A stretch of DNA of 64,000 bases from Pristionchus mayeri (Eukaryota; Nematoda; Chromadorea; Rhabditida; Neodiplogasteridae): contig BTRK01000006.1 of assembly GCA_036245805.1 (NCBI GenBank), forward strand, positions 22,476,365 through 22,540,364, read 5' to 3'. Below the pieces are notes generated by a model. That model ran no database searches and was not told where the DNA came from. It saw nothing but the letters and a program-made list of their open reading frames with translations. This document shows, piece by piece, positions 59,113-64,000 of this stretch. Both the position numbers and the translations under genes were made by a program. Numbering within the stretch: the stretch's first letter is position 1; every line of letters begins with the position of its first letter.

Positions 59113-61233
59113 GAGACCGGATCAGTAAGATTCGACCACATCCGGCACTCCCCGGACACGGGTACCCCGGAATGAGAACCGGGCTTCCATTCTTTGTGTA
59201 TGGAGACCCCTTGACCCCTTATTGCACGAACTGTCCATAATTTCCCGGTTTCACTTTAGCGCTGTGAAATACAAGGCATCAAACTTGAAAAATCGAAATT
59301 TCATAATTTTTAAACGCGATGACATAGACTCAAAATTTCTTTTGCATCGTACTTGGGGTGATCAATAATCAAAATCAACCATCCAGATCGATTCACGATT
59401 GATTGTAAAACCATTTTTGTGTTTGCAAATTTTTCATTTTGGTTCACATGTCCATCGTATGAAAAAAACGCAAGCGCTCACTATGTTTAAAATGTAGCTC
59501 GGTGAAAACTGTATCGAATCCCCCGCAAGTGGGCTCGATTCATTTTCCCGCTAATGCTCTCCCAGCGCCTCGAATGTGTCGGGGTGTTGTGAAATGCCCG
59601 TTTTTGCATTACCATTACCTGCAATTGAGACTAGATGTAGCGGTTTTAGTAGAAAAATGACTTTATAAAATTAATACATTTTATTTTGCTTAAGAAAGCA
59701 CAGATTTCGTTTTTCCAAAAAAAATCGATATTCGAGATTTCGTCTGCATGCAAATTTATGCATCTAAAAATCAGCCTTCTCAATTGATTGGAGGTCAATT
59801 ACTAGTAGGGAGGAAAGTATGCTCCGCCTAGTGTACGAAAATCGTGAAATACGCTCTCTTACATTTCTTCAATCTTGATTATTTATATCCCAAAATGCGA
59901 AACCGATGGTTTCGACAAGAATTTTTCGTTATATATGTGCCCAAGTGAAGTTTCTTCCAGCGCAAATCGTCTGTTGCAATTGAAAAGAGTAAAATTTACA
60001 TGACAAAATTGGAATTTATCCTAAATTTGGAAAATTGTGTTTTGCACACTTCAATTTTATCAAGATTTCATATGAGAAAAATCAGTTTGGAAAAGCTTGA
60101 ATTTCATGAAGTTATGTGTAACGTATACTAGAGTAGTACGTAAATAAAAAGGCAAAACATAGGCTTACCAAATAAAGTCAATCTCCCATTGTCCTTTCAC
60201 TAAATTGGTTAAAATCGAGTAAACAGTGCAAAATTGGAATAGCAATTTTGCGTTGTATTCTCGCTAGTCAGGCATAAATTTGTAATATGGTTTCATAATA
60301 AGTATAAACTCGGAAAATTATGTGAAATCGCACAAGGAATCCAAAATTGCTATTTCCATTTCTCATAGTTTACTCGATTTTAACCAATTTAGTGAAAGGA
60401 CAATGGGAGATTGACTTTATTTGGTAAGCCTATGTTTTGCCTTTTTTCGCATTTTTGGGCTATAAATAATCAAGATTGAAGAAATGTAAGAGAGCGTATT
60501 TCACGATTTTCGTACACTAGGCGGAGCATACTTTCCTTCCTACTAGTAATTGACCTCCAATCAATTGAGAAGGCTGATTTTTAGATGCATAAATTTGCAT
60601 GCAGACGAAATCGCGAATATCGATTTTTTTGGAAAAACGAAATCTGTGCTTTCTTAAGAAAAATAAAATGTATTAATTTTATAAAGTCATTTTTCTACTA
60701 AAACCGCTACCTCTAGTCTCAATTGAAGGTAATGGTAATGTAAAAACGGGCATTTCACAACACCCCGACACATTCGAGGTGCTGGGAGAGCATTAGCGGG
60801 AAAATGAATCGAGCCCACTTGCGGGGGATTCGATACAGTTTTTCATCGGGCTACATTTTAAACATAGTGAGCGCTTGCGTTTTTTTCATACGATGGACAT
60901 GTGAACCAAAATGCAAAATTTGCAAACACAAAAATGGTTTTTCAATCAATCGTGAATCGATCTGGATGGTTGATTTTGATTATTGATCACCCCAAGTACG
61001 ATGCAAAAGAAATTTTGAGTCTATGTCATCGCGTTTAAAAATTATGACATTTCGATTTTTCAAGTTTGATGCCTTGTATTTCACAGCGCTAAAGTGAAAC
61101 CGGGAAATTATGGGCAGTTTGTGCAATAAGGGGTCAAGGGGTCTCCATACACAAAGAATGGAAGCCCGGTTCTTATTCCGGGGGACCCCTGTCGGGGGGG
61201 GGGGGGGGGGTGATCGAGAATTAATCCGGTCTC
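59113..61233. mobile_element. TTAA-flanked foldback element (GAGACCGGAT family), 2.1 kb
   Basis: Ends GAGACCGGAT and complement, TTAA at 59109-59112 and 61234-61237. Gene A intron 13 (near 35570) shows the empty site with one TTAA, proving insertion after the duplication. Arms of about 1 kb meet near 60270-60290. A 17-G run lies at 61194-61210. A sibling is at 28072-30577. Confidence 0.88.
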
Positions 61234-62241
61234 TTAAAATTAAATAGGCAGTGTGATCTCTTCGGTGACAATTTAATTTGTGAATTTTTTTGGGGATGCA
61301 ATTGGAGGTTTGGTTGCAGGGTGCGTACTCGTGTCTGTGGGATTCGATGGCCTCTTCGATTGGGACGAGGAAAACGAAGAAAGTGACACTCAAGGGAATC
61401 AGAATGAACGACGACCAACTCACACTGATGTACAAAGTGAGAAGAGAACTGATATGAGATGGAACAGAGACCTCATCTAGTCTGCAAACTAGTGATAGAT
61501 CATTGCAGATTATTAGATACTTGTAAAAATAGTTTCGCTTTCACCGTACTCCAGTGCAATGTTGCGTAACAAGAAATGAGATTGTTGTGTTTTTCAGGCG
61601 ATCAGTCAAGTGGCAGAGGAGGTGTACATCAAGAATGTGAGTGACTGCCACCCTCCTTCTTCCCTTCCCAAGTATCCATGCCAACGCCATTTCAGATTCG
61701 TGCTGCTTCGTGCAAGATTGTGCCTCCTCTGATTACTGGGGAGTTCCCGATGCTACGGAGACTGGAAGTGGAGGTATTGTCATAGGGAGTAATCTATCTC
61801 TATCAATGGATTCGATGTTCAGATCGCCGTTGATCCTCTGATGGTGGCTCGCAATCTCGGGGAAGTCAGCCAGACTCCCCATCTGCAGTACGCCAAATTC
61901 GCACTCAGGCACAGAATCACGAACGCCGATCATCAAATGGTACGAAGGGAATGGGTTTGAACTATCGATCACTGAACTAATTGTTCAGAAAACGTTGAAA
62001 GCGATGTTCTCCGGTGTGTTCGTCGATCAGGAATCTCCCCGTGGTCCCCTTCGTCAGTTCATCGAGGTGAGCGTCGCTGTGATGAAGAAGACGATACCAT
62101 TCCTTCCACTTGGGGTGAGCATAATACGGTAATACAATTGTAGGTTCACCATCGGATAGAGGGTGCACAGCCTCCCCCTCCCCCCTCAAGTGCACTCGAA
62201 GCAAGAGCCACCTCGCGCCCCAATCTCAACTACCAGATGTG

Positions 62242-62273
62242 TCCTCGAACGACGGAGTACCGTCGTTCGAGGA
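62242..62273. repeat. 14-bp perfect hairpin created in the duplicate's last exon
   Basis: TCCTCGAACGACGG and CCGTCGTTCGAGGA with a 4-nt loop. Gene A at the same place reads a different sequence on the right side, so the right arm was copied from the left. Confidence 0.9.
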
Positions 62274-62329
62274 TACTTCAGCCAACTTAGGTGAAAACAA
62301 CTGCCACCCAAATTACTCTAGGGAGAGTG

Positions 62330-63250
62330 GGAGTAGGGTTGATACATTCGGTCTATAGGCAGTGAGGAGTTTGGAGAGTGGAATGAATTGTGGGAAGGGA
62401 TATGGATGGAGATGAGAGCAGTGGGTGGGATGAAGGGATTGGTATGGACGCCATCGAAGAGTGGGAGAATCGAATGAGGAGATGGGAGAGATCGGGATGA
62501 GTAACAAAGGGATCGCAAAGTAGGGGAAAGTTGTCACCACACCACTGGATATTGGCCCCTGAGGGAAGTTCAAAACCGCTGCAAGATAATTCAATAGTTG
62601 TTTCCGAAAATCGATTATGACAATCCGGAAGAAACTCTTTGTCGAGACTTGTATCCGCTTCATGGAGTATATCCAACTGGACCTCTCAATACACTCATGG
62701 ATGAAGGAGGGATGGAAAATGGGCAAAAACATTCCCTAGTTTTCAGGGTTTGAATCCTACAAGTCTCGACAAGAAGAGTTTCTTCCGGATTGTACTACTC
62801 GACTTTCGGAAACAACTATTGCTTGCAGCGGTTTTGGACTTCCCTCAGGGGTCAATATCCAGTGGTGACAACTTTATGTTTGACTTCCCTGCTTTGCGAT
62901 TCCTTTTGTAACTCATCCCGTTCTCTCCCATCTCCTCATTCGACTCTTCGATGTCCATACCATTTCCTACTTCCCACCCACTGCTCTCGTCTTCATCCAT
63001 ATCCCTTCTCCCTTTTCTATCCATTCGATAAAATCGTATTGCCTTGTCTGTCTGAATATACCAACCCTAGACTTGTCTCCCTTGTCAAAGAAACACCACT
63101 TTCTTTCCGTCCCTCTAATTTTCCCTATCGCTGTACCAGTTCGATTGTTTTGTCCTTTCTATAACTCATCTCTTTCTTCTCGTAGGTCACTTTGCTCTTA
63201 CTGAGCGCTCAATTTCCTCCCAATAGCTGAATGTCGAGAGTAGGGTGGCT
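62330..63250. repeat. Duplicated 3' flank of gene A with shortened palindrome
   Basis: Matches 36690-38130, but the palindrome's loop region is mostly deleted (junction near 62690-62770). Similarity ends near 63245, giving the right limit of the segmental duplication. Confidence 0.78.
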
Positions 63251-63366
63251 GAAATGGATCAACGGATGAGACGGTTAACCGTCCCCTCTGGCAGTCCTAC
63301 TCTCTCTATTCACTGTGGAGAGAGACACTCTCTCGCCTCTCTCTCCCTCCCCTCACGGATGACCCA

Positions 63367-64000
63367 TATCACGCCTCTCATGAGAGAATCGGGACAAATC
63401 GGAATTTTCAGTTGACATTCGAATTTTCGAAAATCTTGATTCTAATGTTTCCACTAAGAGATTAGATTAGACCAAAAAGGAAGTTTCAGATTTTTACCAT
63501 GCTTTGCAGCTGCAGCAGGTCGCTGCAAACTTGAAACGTGTGGCATTGGTTTCAGACGTTTACACCAATAAATGTGGCAATTTTTGTTAACCACGGTGTT
63601 TTTATCATTAAATTGACGATTTTGGCGCAACTTGTTCATTTTTCACTTTTACGACCTTTGCAGCAGGAGCTGTTCATGTCGGTTTTTAATTTCCTACTCG
63701 CACATATTTTTTTTCCCGGGACTCAGAACTTTCCCAGTTTGTAGAGCTCGAAATTCTGTACTTACCAGAATTTTTAAAGAATTTATCTCGACGGGTAAGG
63801 CACTATCCCAGAGCCTTGAATTCATTTTAATGGGCTGCATGAACGGCTCATTGGGAGTTCGAAATCTCAAGACCTCAGGTTCGAATCCCGGCAAGAGCAG
63901 ATATTGTTTTGCCAAACTAGCAAATAAGCGAATATGGTGAAGAAATATGAATGGATCAAAAGACATGAAAACAATAGATTAAAATATTATGGCAAAACAA
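63367..64000. mobile_element. Left part of a foldback element with tRNA-like segment (runs off the window)
   Basis: Begins ATATCACGCCTCTCATGAG, as at 24880. 63470-63830 matches 27470-27805, and 63830-63895 is the tRNA-like segment with GGTTCGAATCC. TTGTTTTGCC near 63905 is mirrored by GGCAAAACAA at the very end, so the return arm starts there and continues outside. Confidence 0.75.

Larger units (their letters stand above)
53867..62290 (+). pseudogene. Partial duplicate of gene A (exons 9-19), in splice phase with gene B
   Basis: Exons equivalent to gene A 9-19 are present: 53867-53955, 58322-58466, 58568-58640, 58746-58873, 58982-59062, 61320-61436, 61598-61636, 61696-61773, 61823-61939, 61989-62066 and 62144-62290. 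All splice sites and frames look intact and nearly identical to gene A, except the last exon. There a short templated change (62256-62273) shifts the frame and stops at 62288-62290, 15 residues early. Exons 1-8 including the F-box are absent. The preceding gene B exon ends in phase 0 and exon 9 begins in phase 0, so splicing could yield a fusion of about 1039 aa: gene B helices and zinc knuckle plus the gene A repeat region. Introns carry a mariner relic, a solo LTR and a 2.1-kb foldback. Whether it is transcribed or dead cannot be told from sequence. Confidence 0.72.

Noticed and set aside
1..64000. CRISPR arrays, operons with Shine-Dalgarno sites, bacterial terminators
   Set aside because: Spliced genes, trans-splice-like starts and transposon types show a eukaryotic nuclear genome; the repeats are inverted, not regularly spaced direct repeats.

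Overview
The window looks like nuclear DNA of a rhabditid-type nematode. It has many short exons of about 40-170 bp, GT-AG introns often only 40-70 bp long with (T)TTCAG acceptors, coding starts placed directly after splice-acceptor-like sequences (suggesting trans-splicing), an F-box/repeat gene of the kind expanded in nematodes, a DD37D mariner and several hAT/Tc1/TTAA-type terminal-inverted-repeat elements. The exon-dense structure would fit a diplogastrid such as Pristionchus, but that is inference. All gene models were built by eye from open frames, splice sites and matching intron phases, with no database search.

Layout. 1-302: 3' end of a gene entering from the left. 557-1714: first of many giant palindromic (foldback) elements. 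1715-6820: no confident gene. 6982-7541: small secreted cysteine-rich protein. 9494-13646: unrecognised 13-exon gene. 13929-18889: SREK1IP1-like zinc-knuckle splicing factor with a 3.7 kb foldback element in one intron; that element holds a decayed captured gene and a nested hAT element. 19042-21448 (minus): KXD1/KxDL BORC-subunit orthologue. 22330-24788 (possibly to 31285): unrecognised basic protein gene whose last intron is filled with nested elements. 31338-36680: intact 19-exon F-box-like gene, about 625 aa ('gene A'). 36750-43850: palindromes and repeats. 43948-53761: 19-exon gene with a CCHC knuckle ('gene B'), with foldbacks in five introns. 53867-62290: partial duplicate of the 3' half of gene A, joined to gene B so that a chimeric transcript is possible. 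62330-64000: duplicated flank and another foldback element.

The recognisable genes are housekeeping or accessory: RNA splicing (SREK1IP1), lysosome positioning (KXD1) and probable ubiquitin-ligase adaptor (gene A). No shared pathway is evident.

The dominant theme is dynamic: at least a dozen long, near-perfect inverted repeats (0.3-2.5 kb) sit mostly inside introns of intact genes. The gene A duplication supplies empty sites that reveal target-site duplications (TTAA for one foldback family, ATTAT for an LTR) and appears to have made a fusion gene.
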